From: MPNO01 sp965200535
GTDB taxonomy: Bacteria > Pseudomonadota > Alphaproteobacteria > MPNO01
Length of the DNA: 64,000 nt
Direction of reading: 5' to 3'
NCBI GenBank assembly: GCA_965200535.1
Contig: CBDAUF010000002.1
Location: forward strand, 1,116,001-1,180,000
This document shows positions 49,830 to 59,137 of this stretch, one piece after another. Position 1 is the stretch's first letter. Every line of letters begins with the position of its first letter. A program made the position numbers and the translations under genes. The notes beneath the pieces were generated by a model that made no database searches, was not told the origin of the DNA, and worked only from the letters and a program-made list of their open reading frames with translations.

Positions 49830-51307
49830 TGGCCGACGCGGCGCTTACCGGGCTCACCATCGCGGGCGCGCGCGACCGTCTCGCCGGCGGCGAGATTTCC
49901 GCGCGCGAACTCGCAGAAGCCCATATCGGAGCGATGGAACAGGCGCGGGGTCTAAACGCCTTCATCGCGGAGACGCCGGAGCGGGCGATCGCGGATGCGG
50001 ACGCCTCGGACGCGCGGCGCAGGCGAGGGGAGGCGGGTGCGCTCGAGGGGATTCCGCTCGGGATCAAGGACCTGTTCTGCACCAGAGGCGTGGCGACAAC
50101 CGCGGCGTCCGCGATCTTGGAGGGCTTTGTGCCCCCCTACGAGTCGACGGTCACGTCCAGGCTCTTCGAAGCCGGCGCGGTGATGCTGGGCAAGCTCAAT
50201 CTGGACGAGTTCGCGATGGGTTCGTCCAATGAAACCAGCCATTTCGGTCCGGTGGAGAACCCTTGGCGGCGGGCGGGAGACGACCGGCCCGTGGTTCCCG
50301 GTGGCTCGTCGGGCGGCTCGGCCGCCGCCGTTGCCGCGCGACTGTGCCTGGGCGCGATCGGGACCGATACTGGCGGTTCGATCCGCCAGCCAGCGGCATT
50401 CTGCGGCGTGGTCGGCGTCAAGCCCACCTACGGCCGCTGCTCGCGCCGCGGGATCGTCGCCTTCGCGTCCTCGCTCGACCAAGCCGGCCCGATTGCGAGG
50501 ACGGTGCGCGACACGGCGATCATGCTGGGCGCGATGGCCGGATTCGATCCCGCGGATTCGACCTCGGTCGATATCGGGACGCCCGATTTCGAAGCATCGC
50601 TGGAGGACGGTGTCGCCGGTCTCCGGGTGGGTGTTCCGGCCGAATACGCGCTGGATGATTTACCCGACGATATCCGCCTTCTGTGGGACCGGGGACTGGC
50701 ATGGTTGTCGGACGCCGGCGCCCGGCCGGTCGAAGTCAGCCTGCCGCACACCCCGCATGCGCTGCCGGCGTATCATTTGATCGCGCCGGCCGAAGCGTCG
50801 TCCAATCTCGCGCGCTATGACGGTATGCGCTACGGGCTGCGGGTCGAGGGCGACGATCTCATCGACACCTATGCCCGGACGCGCGATGCGGGGTTCGGTG
50901 CGGAGGTGCGGCGCCGCATCCTGATCGGCACCTACGCGCTCTCCGCCGGTTACTACGACGCCTACTATCTCAAGGCGCAGAAGGTGCGGACGCTGGTCGC
51001 GCGGGATTTCGAGAATGCGTTCGAGGCGTGCGACTTCCTGCTGGCGCCCACCTGTCCGTCGGATGCGTTCGCCATCGGCGAGAAACTGGACAACCCCATC
51101 GCCATGTATCTCAACGACGTGCTGACCGTTCCGGCGAGCCTTGCCGGCCTTCCTGCCATGTCGGTGCCGGCGGGGTTGTCGGCCGGCGGGCTGCCGCTCG
51201 GCCTCCAGGTCATCGCGCGGGCGTTCGACGAAGTGACGATGTTCCGCGCGGCCCGGGCGCTCGAGAAAGCGGCCGCGTTTCAGGCGAGGCCGGAGCCGCG
51301 CTCCTGA
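49829..51307 (+). CDS. gatA: Asp-tRNA(Asn)/Glu-tRNA(Gln) amidotransferase subunit A
   Basis: A 492-residue amidase-signature enzyme that releases ammonia from glutamine for tRNA-bound Asp or Glu. The Ser-cis-Ser-Lys triad is visible: Lys in LGIKDLF near residue 76, and serines in PGGSSGGSAAAVA and TDTGGSIRQPA near residues 155-180. It has the complete family length. It is coupled to gatC, and a small membrane-protein gene separates it from gatB. Confidence 0.97.
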   Translation: MADAALTGLTIAGARDRLAGGEISARELAEAHIGAMEQARGLNAFIAETPERAIADADASDARRRRGEAGALEGIPLGIKDLFCTRGVATTAASAILEGFVPPYESTVTSRLFEAGAVMLGKLNLDEFAMGSSNETSHFGPVENPWRRAGDDRPVVPGGSSGGSAAAVAARLCLGAIGTDTGGSIRQPAAFCGVVGVKPTYGRCSRRGIVAFASSLDQAGPIARTVRDTAIMLGAMAGFDPADSTSVDIGTPDFEASLEDGVAGLRVGVPAEYALDDLPDDIRLLWDRGLAWLSDAGARPVEVSLPHTPHALPAYHLIAPAEASSNLARYDGMRYGLRVEGDDLIDTYARTRDAGFGAEVRRRILIGTYALSAGYYDAYYLKAQKVRTLVARDFENAFEACDFLLAPTCPSDAFAIGEKLDNPIAMYLNDVLTVPASLAGLPAMSVPAGLSAGGLPLGLQVIARAFDEVTMFRAARALEKAAAFQARPEPRS

Positions 51308-51329
51308 CCCCGCACGAGGGCCGGGCGCG

Positions 51330-51647
51330 GTGTACATCGTCTGGTACGTGCTTATCCACGTCAGCCTCGGGCTGATCGGCAGCGACATGTTTCAATTCAG
51401 CAACGCCGGGGCAATCCGCTGCGCGGCGGCGGCGGCGGTCGTACAGGGCTACGCAATGTGGGAGATTCACCGCCTCGCCTGGCCGGCATTTCTCGCCAAC
51501 CTGGACACGGGAGCGACGCCCGGCGCCGTTGCGGCGGCGCGGCGGGGATACTGGAACCGGCTCGGACGGGTGTTTATTTTCCGGGTTTCGGCGTTCAGCG
51601 TGCTCACCCTGCTGATCGCCGCCATCGTTCGCGGCGCCGGGTCGTGA
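51330..51647 (+). CDS. hypothetical small membrane protein between gatA and gatB
   Basis: A 105-residue protein not recognised as a known family. It starts with GTG at 51330 and has hydrophobic segments at about 3-20, 26-42 and 83-100, and a basic stretch (RRGYWNRLGR) before the last one. G/C third positions and tight spacing (22 bases after gatA, 16 before gatB) support a real gene in the operon. A role in amidotransfer is not implied. Confidence 0.65.
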   Translation: MYIVWYVLIHVSLGLIGSDMFQFSNAGAIRCAAAAAVVQGYAMWEIHRLAWPAFLANLDTGATPGAVAAARRGYWNRLGRVFIFRVSAFSVLTLLIAAIVRGAGS

Positions 51648-51663
51648 GCGCGGAGGCACCCCC

Positions 51664-53115
51664 TTGGCACTGATCGAAGGACGGAACCATCCTTGGGAGA
51701 CGGTAATCGGCATGGAGGTTCATGCCCAGGTCGCCTCCCGTTCGAAGCTCTTTTCCGGCGCATCCACCGCCTTCGGCGGGGAGCCGAATGCCCAGGTGTC
51801 TCTGGTGGATGCGGCGATGCCGGGGATGCTGCCCGTCGTCAACGGCTATTGCATCGAGCAGGCGGTTCGCACCGGGCTCGGGCTCGACGCCGAGATCAAC
51901 CTGGTCTCGGTCTTCGACCGCAAAAACTATTTCTATCCCGATCTGCCTCAAGGCTATCAGATCTCGCAGTACAGCCAGCCTGTCGTCGGCCGCGGTACGG
52001 TTGAAGTCGCGTTGGAGAACGGTGAACGGCGGACGGTCCGCATCGCTCGCCTGCATCTCGAACAAGACGCCGGAAAAAGCCTGCACGACCGCGATCCGCG
52101 CAAGACCTTCGTCGATCTCAACCGGGCCGGCATCGCGCTGATGGAGATTGTCACCGAGCCCGACATGCGCTCGCCGGAGGAGGCGGCTGCGTTCATGGCG
52201 CGGCTCCGGTCCATAATGCGCTATCTCGGAACCTGCGACGGCAACATGCAGGAAGGATCGCTGCGCGCCGACGTCAATGTCTCGGTGCGTCGGCCGGGCG
52301 GCGGCCTCGGCACGCGCTGCGAGATCAAGAACCTCAACTCGCTCCGCTTCATCCGGCAGGCGGCCGCGTACGAGGCCGGGCGCCAGATCGAAATTCTCGA
52401 GGGCGGCGGCGCGGTGGAGCAGGAAACCCGGCTGTTCGACACCGACCGCGGCGTGACGCGGTCGATGCGGACGAAGGAGGAGGAGCACGACTACCGTTAT
52501 TTTCCCGACCCCGATCTGATGCCTCTCGTCCTGACCGAGGAGTATGTAGAGGAGATCAGGGCGAGCCTGCCGGAGCTTCCCGATGCAAAGAAGAAGAGGT
52601 TCGTGGAAGGGCTGGGACTGTCGGAAGACGACGCGGACGTGCTGGTCGCGGACCGCGAGAACGCGGAGTATTTCGAGGCGGTGGCGGCCGGGCGCGATGC
52701 CAAGCTCGCCGCCAACTGGGTGATCCGCGACCTGTTCGGGGCGCTCAACAAATCGGGGATTTCCATTGCCGAGGCGCCGGTAACGGCGGCCAACCTGGGC
52801 GAACTGATCGACCTGATCCAGGCGGGGACCGTATCGGGGCGGACCGCGCGGGAAGTCTTCGACATCATGTTGGAGACCGGCGGCGAACCAGGCCCGATCG
52901 TGCGCGAACGCGGGCTCGAACAGGTCAGCGACGCCGCCGCGATCGAGGCGATGGTGGACGCCGTCCTGGCCGAAAAGGCCGAGGCGGTCGCGGAGTACCG
53001 GAACGGCAAGGACCGGCTGTTCGGCTACTTCGTCGGCCAGGTGATGAAGGCGAGCCGAGGAAAAGCCAATCCGGAAACCGTCAACCGGATACTGCGCGCG
53101 CGGCTCGACGGCTGA
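51664..53115 (+). CDS. gatB: Asp-tRNA(Asn)/Glu-tRNA(Gln) amidotransferase subunit B
   Basis: A 483-residue GatB, the tRNA-binding kinase subunit that activates the Asp/Glu side chain. It starts with TTG at 51664 with GGAGG upstream. The cradle domain begins WETVIGMEVHAQV and includes PDLPQGYQISQY, DAGKSLHD and the GatB signature EIKNLNSLRFI. A C-terminal YqeY-like tail domain follows (about 335-483). With GatA, GatC and the His33-type AspRS it supports indirect Asn-tRNA and/or Gln-tRNA synthesis. Confidence 0.97.
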   Translation: MALIEGRNHPWETVIGMEVHAQVASRSKLFSGASTAFGGEPNAQVSLVDAAMPGMLPVVNGYCIEQAVRTGLGLDAEINLVSVFDRKNYFYPDLPQGYQISQYSQPVVGRGTVEVALENGERRTVRIARLHLEQDAGKSLHDRDPRKTFVDLNRAGIALMEIVTEPDMRSPEEAAAFMARLRSIMRYLGTCDGNMQEGSLRADVNVSVRRPGGGLGTRCEIKNLNSLRFIRQAAAYEAGRQIEILEGGGAVEQETRLFDTDRGVTRSMRTKEEEHDYRYFPDPDLMPLVLTEEYVEEIRASLPELPDAKKKRFVEGLGLSEDDADVLVADRENAEYFEAVAAGRDAKLAANWVIRDLFGALNKSGISIAEAPVTAANLGELIDLIQAGTVSGRTAREVFDIMLETGGEPGPIVRERGLEQVSDAAAIEAMVDAVLAEKAEAVAEYRNGKDRLFGYFVGQVMKASRGKANPETVNRILRARLDG

Positions 53116-53168
53116 ACGCAGCGGTTACCGTGTCCCCGGGGGACGGTCGGGCTGGAGGAGAAAGAGGA

Positions 53169-53894
53169 ATGATCGACTGTTACACATGGCCCACGCCGAA
53201 CGGTCACAAGGTCCACATCATGCTCGAGGAGTGCGGGCTGGAATGGACGGTGCACCCTGTCAATATCCAGGAAGGCGATCAGTTCGAGCCCGATTTCCTT
53301 AAGATCAGCCCGAACAACAAGATGCCCGCGATCGTCGACCGCGACGGCCCCGGGGGGACCGAGATTTCGGTCTTCGAAACCGGCGCGATTCTGGTCTATC
53401 TGGCCGAAAAGACCGGCAAATTCATGCCCGGCGAGCCGCACCGGCGCTACGAGGTGCTGCAATGGCTGATGTGGCAGATGGGGGGCGTCGGACCGATGCT
53501 GGGTCAAGCGCACCATTTCTACTCGTACGCGCCCGAGCGTTTCGAGCGCGGGATACTGCAATACGGGATCGACCGTTACGTCAACGAATCGACGCGTCTG
53601 TACGGCGTCCTCGAAAAACGCCTGGAGGGGCGGGAATGGGTCGCGGCGGACGAGTACACGATCGCCGACATGGCGATCTTTCCCTGGCTGCGCTTCCCCG
53701 AACGCCAGGGGGTCGATATCGAGGCGTTCCCGAACGTCAGGCGCTGGCGCGACGGCATATGGACGCGTCCGGCCGTCGTGCGCGCCCTCGACACGCTCGC
53801 CGATCACGGCCGCAGGGGGCCCGGATATTCCGACAAGGCCTGGGAACTGCTATACGGCCGGACCCAGGTCTCGCAAGGGGATAGCGGGACCTAG
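53169..53894 (+). CDS. glutathione S-transferase family protein (YfcG/YghU-like)
   Basis: A 241-residue GST with an N-terminal thioredoxin-like domain (TWPTPNGHKVHIMLEECGL, then SPNNKMPAIVD) and an all-helical C-terminal domain (about 90-220). The TPNGxK segment resembles the Nu-class YfcG/YghU proteins, which act as glutathione-dependent disulfide-bond oxidoreductases. The ATG follows GAGGAGAAAGAGGA. It lies 53 bases after gatB. It overlaps the convergent ferritin-like gene by four bases. Confidence 0.9.
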   Translation: MIDCYTWPTPNGHKVHIMLEECGLEWTVHPVNIQEGDQFEPDFLKISPNNKMPAIVDRDGPGGTEISVFETGAILVYLAEKTGKFMPGEPHRRYEVLQWLMWQMGGVGPMLGQAHHFYSYAPERFERGILQYGIDRYVNESTRLYGVLEKRLEGREWVAADEYTIADMAIFPWLRFPERQGVDIEAFPNVRRWRDGIWTRPAVVRALDTLADHGRRGPGYSDKAWELLYGRTQVSQGDSGT

Positions 53895-54634
53895 AGCGGG
53901 TTCTCCGCCGTCAGGCTGTCGATCTCGTCCCCGTTCATCGGGAAGCCGAACTGCTCGTTCCGCATCAGGACGCGCTGGATGGAGACTTCCCGAATGGCCC
54001 GTCTCATCCGCGCGAGGTCCTCTGCGGTCCGGACCGTTTCCGCGGCATCCGCGGCCGCGTCCTCGTAGTGGTCCTTCTCGTCATCGTGAATGATCTTCAT
54101 CGCGCCGGCGAGCTTCTCTTCCAGTGCGCCGCCGGAGAGCTTCGACGCCTCGCGAAAGGTGCTCGCGCCGCCGCCTTCGGTGAGCCGCATGGCCGCCATC
54201 AGGCAAGGGTCTCCGGACTCCATATATCGGCGGCGCATCTCGTTGAGGGTCCGGTCCTCGGGAAGCTGGCGGGCATCGCCGCGCTCGAGCTTGCGGCCCA
54301 GCACGAATTCCAGCACTTCGGCGAGAACGACATAGTGCTCGAATTCCTCGGTCATCATCCTCAGCGCCGCCAGCACGTCGCGCCGGTCGACATCGTCGTC
54401 CAGCCCGCGAAAGCGCTCGACGATCTCGCAGAACTCCATGTGGAGGCCGTTCGCGAATCCGTCGGTCGGGCCGTAGCCGATTACCGGGTTGAGTTCCTTG
54501 TAGACCGCCGAACGCAGATAACGGATGTAGTCGTCCCGGCTCGGCGGGCGGGCGAAAAAACGCCGGGTGATCTCCGCTTCGGCATCCCAGAACGGCTTGG
54601 CGGCGGCGATCAGAGCGGAGGCGTGGTCGGTCAT
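53891..54634 (-). CDS. hypothetical protein with ferritin-like di-iron motifs
   Basis: A 247-residue, largely alpha-helical protein. Two segments resemble di-iron ligand helices: EEFEHYVVLAEVLEF near residue 96 and DDEKDHYEDA near residue 187, the latter with an E-x2-H pattern. This suggests a ferritin-like four-helix bundle. No specific family was recognised and no signal peptide is seen. It is divergent from rlmN and convergent with the GST gene. Confidence 0.7.
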   Translation of the reverse strand: MTDHASALIAAAKPFWDAEAEITRRFFARPPSRDDYIRYLRSAVYKELNPVIGYGPTDGFANGLHMEFCEIVERFRGLDDDVDRRDVLAALRMMTEEFEHYVVLAEVLEFVLGRKLERGDARQLPEDRTLNEMRRRYMESGDPCLMAAMRLTEGGGASTFREASKLSGGALEEKLAGAMKIIHDDEKDHYEDAAADAAETVRTAEDLARMRRAIREVSIQRVLMRNEQFGFPMNGDEIDSLTAENPL

Positions 54635-54732
54635 GGCGTATGGTCTGTCCCGTGCAGTGCAGCTTCCGATTAGCCGCGCCTCCCGCCGATGTCAAAGGGA
54701 CGGCGCAGCCGGTTGCCGGTATAGTGCCGGAC

Positions 54733-55860
54733 ATGGCGGCACTGGAAACCGATATCGCGCCGGAGGCGGTTCCGGAGCCCGGAGCGCGCCGCGATCTCGT
54801 CGGGCTCTCCCGGGAAGAACTGGGGCAGGCCCTTGCCGGGCTCGGCCTGCCTGCGTTCCGCGCGAAGCAGGTGTGGCACTGGATCTATTGCCGGGGCGCG
54901 ACTGACTTCGACGCGATGACAACCCTTGCGAAGCCGCTGCGCCGGCGTCTGGCAGACCATTTCACGGTCTCGCGCCCGCATGTTTCCGCCCTGCAGACGG
55001 CTGCCGACCGCACACGCAAGTGGCTGGCCGGTTTTGACGACGGAAGCGAGGCCGAAACGGTATTCATTCCCGAGGAGGACAGGGGCGCGCTCTGCGTTTC
55101 CTCGCAGGTCGGCTGCACCCTCAACTGTTCCTTCTGCCATACCGGAACCCAGCCCTGGGTGCGCAACCTGAGCGCTGGCGAAATCGTCGGCCAGGTCATG
55201 ATGGCGCGCGACTCGTTGGACGAGTGGCCGACCGCGGATGGCAGTCCGCGGCTCCTCTCCAACATCGTCCTGATGGGGATGGGCGAGCCGCTTTACAACT
55301 ACGACAACGTCGTCAAGGCGATGAACATCGTCATGGACATGGAGGGCATCGCGATCAGCCGGCGTCGGATCACACTGTCGACGGCGGGCGTGGTGCCGCG
55401 CATCGCCGATGTCGGGCGCGATCTGGGGGTCCGGCTCGCGATCTCGCTCCACGCGGTGACCGATGAATTGCGCGACGTGCTGGTCCCGCTCAACCGGCGT
55501 TATCCCATCGCCGATCTCCTGGCGGCCTGCCGCAGCTATCCCGGCGGTCGCAACGCGCGGCGCATCACCTTCGAGTACGTGATGCTCAGGGGCGTCAACG
55601 ACTCCGAAGCCGACGCGCGCGCCCTGGTCCGGCTGGTGCGCGGCATTCCGGCGAAGATGAATCTGATTCCGTTCAACCCCTGGCCCGGCGCGCCGTACGA
55701 ATGCTCGACGGCACAGGCAATCCAGCGGTTCGCGGCGATCGTCAACCGCGCCGGCTACGCCGCTCCCGTGCGCACCCCGCGCGGACGCGAGATCCTGGCC
55801 GCCTGCGGGCAGCTCAAATCGACGACCCGGCGGGTTGGCAAACGGGCTCGGGCCGTCTGA
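54733..55860 (+). CDS. rlmN: dual-specificity 23S rRNA/tRNA adenine-C2 methyltransferase RlmN
   Basis: A 375-residue radical-SAM methyltransferase that methylates A2503 of 23S rRNA and A37 of some tRNAs. The 4Fe-4S cysteines are C128, C132 and C135 (GCTLNCSFCHTG), and the C-terminal methyl-carrying cysteine is about C358 (AACGQL). The N-terminal helix domain (AFRAKQVWHWIY) is present. The ATG at 54733 was chosen because the upstream extension does not match the family. It is followed by argG 25 bases later. Confidence 0.95.
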   Translation: MAALETDIAPEAVPEPGARRDLVGLSREELGQALAGLGLPAFRAKQVWHWIYCRGATDFDAMTTLAKPLRRRLADHFTVSRPHVSALQTAADRTRKWLAGFDDGSEAETVFIPEEDRGALCVSSQVGCTLNCSFCHTGTQPWVRNLSAGEIVGQVMMARDSLDEWPTADGSPRLLSNIVLMGMGEPLYNYDNVVKAMNIVMDMEGIAISRRRITLSTAGVVPRIADVGRDLGVRLAISLHAVTDELRDVLVPLNRRYPIADLLAACRSYPGGRNARRITFEYVMLRGVNDSEADARALVRLVRGIPAKMNLIPFNPWPGAPYECSTAQAIQRFAAIVNRAGYAAPVRTPRGREILAACGQLKSTTRRVGKRARAV

Positions 55861-55885
55861 ATCCCGCTTTGTACGAGGAGAAGCA

Positions 55886-57091
55886 ATGGCCGAAAACGTG
55901 AACAAGGTGGTGCTCGCCTATTCTGGCGGGCTCGACACTTCGGTCATTCTCAGATGGCTGCAGGAAACCTATCGCTGCGAGGTGGTGACGTTCACCGCCG
56001 ACCTCGGCCAGGGCGAGGAACTGGAGCCCGCGCGCAGAAAGGCGGAACAGGCAGGCGTCCGCGAGATCTATGTGGACGACCTGCGCGAGGAATTCGTCCG
56101 GGACTTCGTCTTCCCGATGTTTCGCGCCAATGCGCTCTACGAGGGGTGCTATCTCCTCGGCACCTCCATTGCCCGGCCGCTGATCGCAAAGCGCCAGATC
56201 GAGATCGCGCGCGAGACCGGCGCCGACGCGGTGAGTCACGGCGCCACCGGCAAGGGCAATGACCAAGTCCGCTTCGAACTCGGATACTACGCCTTCGAAC
56301 CCGGCATCAAGGTGATTGCACCGTGGCGCGAATGGGATCTGGATTCCCGCACCAAGCTTCTGGATTTCGCCGAGAAACACCAGATTGCGATCGAGAGCGG
56401 CAAGCGGGGCGAACCGCCGTACTCGATTGACGCCAACCTGCTGCACACGTCCTTCGAGGGCCGCGCCCTGGAGGATCCCTGGGTCGAGCCGGACGAGGAG
56501 ATGTTCGTTCGCACCGTCTCGCCCGAGGCTGCGCCGGACCGGGGGCAGACGATCGAGATCGATTTCGAGCGCGGCGATCCGGTGGCCGTCGACGGCGAGG
56601 GATTGTCACCGGCCGCCCTCCTGCAGCGCCTCAACGAACTCGGCGGGGCGCACGGGATCGGCCGGCTCGATCTGGTCGAGAACCGTTACGTCGGCATGAA
56701 GTCGCGCGGTGTCTACGAGACACCGGGCGGCACCATTCTTCAGACCGCGCACCGGGCTGTCGAAAGCATCACCCTCGACCGCGAGGCGGCGCACCTCAAG
56801 GACGAGGCGATGCCCCGCTACGCCTCGCTGGTCTATAACGGGTACTGGTTCGCGCCCGAACGCGAAATGCTCCAGGCGATGGTGGACGCGAGCCAGGAGC
56901 GGGTTTCCGGCACCGTGCGGCTCAAGCTCTACAAGGGAAGCGTCCGGGTCACCGGCAGGCGGTCGCCCCGCAGCCTGTATTCCGAGGCGCATGTGACCTT
57001 CGAGGCGGACAGCGTCTACGACCAGCGCGACGCCGAAGGTTTCATCCGGCTCAACGCGCTCCGGCTCAAGCTGCTCAACCGACGCCGCTGA
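55886..57091 (+). CDS. argG: argininosuccinate synthase
   Basis: A 401-residue ArgG joining citrulline and aspartate with ATP in arginine synthesis. The PP-loop AYSGGLDTS is at residues 11-19. Other family segments are SHGATGKGNDQVRFELG near residue 115 and NRYVGMKSRGVYETPGG near residue 265. A GAGGAG ribosome-binding site precedes the ATG. The rlmN-argG order is common in alphaproteobacteria. Confidence 0.97.
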   Translation: MAENVNKVVLAYSGGLDTSVILRWLQETYRCEVVTFTADLGQGEELEPARRKAEQAGVREIYVDDLREEFVRDFVFPMFRANALYEGCYLLGTSIARPLIAKRQIEIARETGADAVSHGATGKGNDQVRFELGYYAFEPGIKVIAPWREWDLDSRTKLLDFAEKHQIAIESGKRGEPPYSIDANLLHTSFEGRALEDPWVEPDEEMFVRTVSPEAAPDRGQTIEIDFERGDPVAVDGEGLSPAALLQRLNELGGAHGIGRLDLVENRYVGMKSRGVYETPGGTILQTAHRAVESITLDREAAHLKDEAMPRYASLVYNGYWFAPEREMLQAMVDASQERVSGTVRLKLYKGSVRVTGRRSPRSLYSEAHVTFEADSVYDQRDAEGFIRLNALRLKLLNRRR

Positions 57092-57110
57092 CGGCGGTCT
57101 CCGAAGCCCC

Positions 57111-57822
57111 ATGATCTGGCGCGGCGCGTTCTGGATGGCGCTCGCCGCGCTGTCGTTTGCCGTCCTTCTGGTCAGCGTGCGCGTCCTGTCGGACACCTTC
57201 CCGACAATCGAGATCGTGTTCGTGCGCGCGTTGGTCGGCATCTTCCTGATCGCACCGATACTCGCCCGCGGCGGGATCGCGCAGCTCCGGACGCGGCGTT
57301 TGCCGATGCATTTCGCGCGCACCGCATTCGCCTTCGGTGCGATGTTGAGCATGTATTACGGGCTCATCCACATCCCGGTCGGAGACGTGACGGCGCTCTC
57401 GTTCCTGATCCCGGTCTTTTGCACCGTCGCTGCCGGGCTGGTGCTGGGGGAACGCGTCGATGCGGCGCGCTGGGCCGCGACCGCGGTCGGTTTTCTCGGG
57501 GCGCTGGTGATCGTGAGGCCGGGGATGGCCGTCGTCGGCCTGCCAATGCTGGCGGTGATCCTGTCCTGCGTCTTCTACGCCGGAGCGTGGACGTCGGTGA
57601 AGTTTCTCACGACGACCGAGCCCGCCTCGGTAATCGTCTTCTACATGAACGCGATCATGCTGCCCTTGACACTGATCCCGTCCCTGTTTGTCTGGGTTAC
57701 TCCGGGATGGGACGACCTGCCGATGCTGCTGGTCATGGGCCTTTCGGGCTGGGCCGCCCATTTTTGCCAGCGCGTATTTCATCACCTGGCGGGAATCGCC
57801 GGCGCGGGGCGCGCGGGGGTAG
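57111..57822 (+). pseudogene. DMT-family (EamA) transporter with internal deletion
   Basis: An EamA/DMT drug-metabolite transporter gene. Codons 1-219 give six or seven normal helices up to GLSGWAAHF. Homology then breaks, and a typical DMT C-terminus, ASAYFITWRE ending in a TAG at 57820, follows directly in another frame. About 70 residues (roughly helices 7-10) are missing. The junction CATTTTTGCC could come from recombination between short TTTTTGCC-like repeats. In the original frame no stop occurs until 58892, antisense through folD. The gene is probably inactive. Confidence 0.8.
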
Positions 57823-57848
57823 GGGGTCCGGAAACGGCGTCCGCGCGG

Positions 57849-58739
57849 CTATGGCAGGCGGACGGGCTCCGGCGTCTCCATACCGCGGCGCCGGCACGCC
57901 GCGACGACGGTGTTTCTGAGCAGGCAGGCGATGGTCATCGGCCCGACTCCGCCCGGCACCGGGGTGATTGCGCCGGCGACGTTTTTCGCCTCGTCGAAAT
58001 CGACATCGCCGACCAGACGGGCCTTGCCGTCCGGTCCGTCCACCCGGTTGATCCCGACATCGATCACGGTCGCCCCGGGCTTGATCCAGCCGCCGCGGAT
58101 CATCCGCGCCCGGCCCGCCGCCGCGATCAGGATATCGGCCTCGCGGCAGCGCTGATCGAGATCGACGGTGCGGGAATGGGCGATTGTCACCGTGCAGTTC
58201 GCGGCGAGCAGCAGTTGCGCGACTGGCTTTCCGACGATGTTCGACCTGCCGACCACGACCGCGCGCATGCCGGTCGGGTCGGGGCAGACGGTGCGCAGCA
58301 GGATCATGCAGCCCGCCGGGGTGCAGGGCACCATCGCCTCGCGGCCTATCGCCAGCCTGCCCGCGTTCGTCGAGTGGAACCCGTCCACATCCTTGAGTGG
58401 ATCGATGGCCTCGGTCACCCGCGCCGCGTCGATGCCGGCGGGCAGCGGAAGCTGCACCAGGATCCCGTCGACCTCGGGATCGGCGTTGAGCCGGCCGATG
58501 AGGTCGAGCAGCGCATCCTCCGATACGGTCACGTCCAGCGCGTGTTCGATCGAGCGGATACCGACCTCGGCGCACATTCGGATCTTGTTGCGGACATAGA
58601 CCCGGCTTGCCGGGTCGTCGCCCACCAGCACCGTGGCAAGGCCGGCCGAAACGCCGTGCCCGGAGAGGACGGCGAGCCCGTCGGCAACGCGTCCGCGCAG
58701 GTCTGCCGCGACTGCTTTCCCGTCGATCGGGCGGGTCAT
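57849..58739 (-). CDS. folD: bifunctional methylenetetrahydrofolate dehydrogenase/cyclohydrolase
   Basis: A 296-residue FolD interconverting 5,10-methylene-, methenyl- and 10-formyl-THF, the formyl donor for PurN. The catalytic Lys is in SRVYVRNKIRMC near residue 55. Other signatures are GILVQLPLP, the cofactor-binding VVVGRSNIVGKP near residue 163 and TPVPGGVGPMT near residue 260. The start overlaps the yggT stop by four bases. Confidence 0.96.
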   Translation of the reverse strand: MTRPIDGKAVAADLRGRVADGLAVLSGHGVSAGLATVLVGDDPASRVYVRNKIRMCAEVGIRSIEHALDVTVSEDALLDLIGRLNADPEVDGILVQLPLPAGIDAARVTEAIDPLKDVDGFHSTNAGRLAIGREAMVPCTPAGCMILLRTVCPDPTGMRAVVVGRSNIVGKPVAQLLLAANCTVTIAHSRTVDLDQRCREADILIAAAGRARMIRGGWIKPGATVIDVGINRVDGPDGKARLVGDVDFDEAKNVAGAITPVPGGVGPMTIACLLRNTVVAACRRRGMETPEPVRLP

Positions 58740-59038
58740 CCGCCGAGCTCGAAGGCGAGGTTGGCGATCACGTCGCGGAGAAAGACGATGACGAGCAGCA
58801 GGACCAGCGGCGAAAGGTCGATCGCCCCGAGGTTGGGGATGAAACGGCGGATCGGCGCGAGCGCCGGCTCGGTGAGCCGGTGCGTGAAATAGCCGACGGC
58901 GTAGACGAACCTGTTGCCTGTGTTGACGATGTTGAACGAGTAGAGCCAGCTCATCACGACCGACAGGATCAGCACCCACATGTAGAGCCAGAGGATCGTG
59001 CTGACGATGCCGAGAATCGGGCCGAGGATGACATGCAT
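58736..59038 (-). CDS. YggT family membrane protein
   Basis: A 100-residue protein with two hydrophobic regions (about 7-30 and 75-92) and the conserved TEPALAPIRRFIPNLGAIDLSPLV stretch, split here around a loop, that defines the YggT family. Family members are linked to osmotic stress and cell-division-associated functions but the mechanism is not settled. It overlaps folD by four bases. The DUF167 gene often found between yggT and folD is absent. Confidence 0.92.
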   Translation of the reverse strand: MHVILGPILGIVSTILWLYMWVLILSVVMSWLYSFNIVNTGNRFVYAVGYFTHRLTEPALAPIRRFIPNLGAIDLSPLVLLLVIVFLRDVIANLAFELGG

Positions 59039-59137
59039 GATGGTGGGCTTTCGCTCATGCCGTCGGGCCGGGCGAAACTAGCCACCGCGGATCGGACACG
59101 CAAGGCGCTCCCGGTGCGCCGCACTTCCCGACGATGC

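Noticed and set aside
57823..58892. A two-domain transporter fusion extending over folD
   Set aside because: The extension is antisense to a conserved folD gene; the true C-terminal remnant lies in another frame and stops at 57822.
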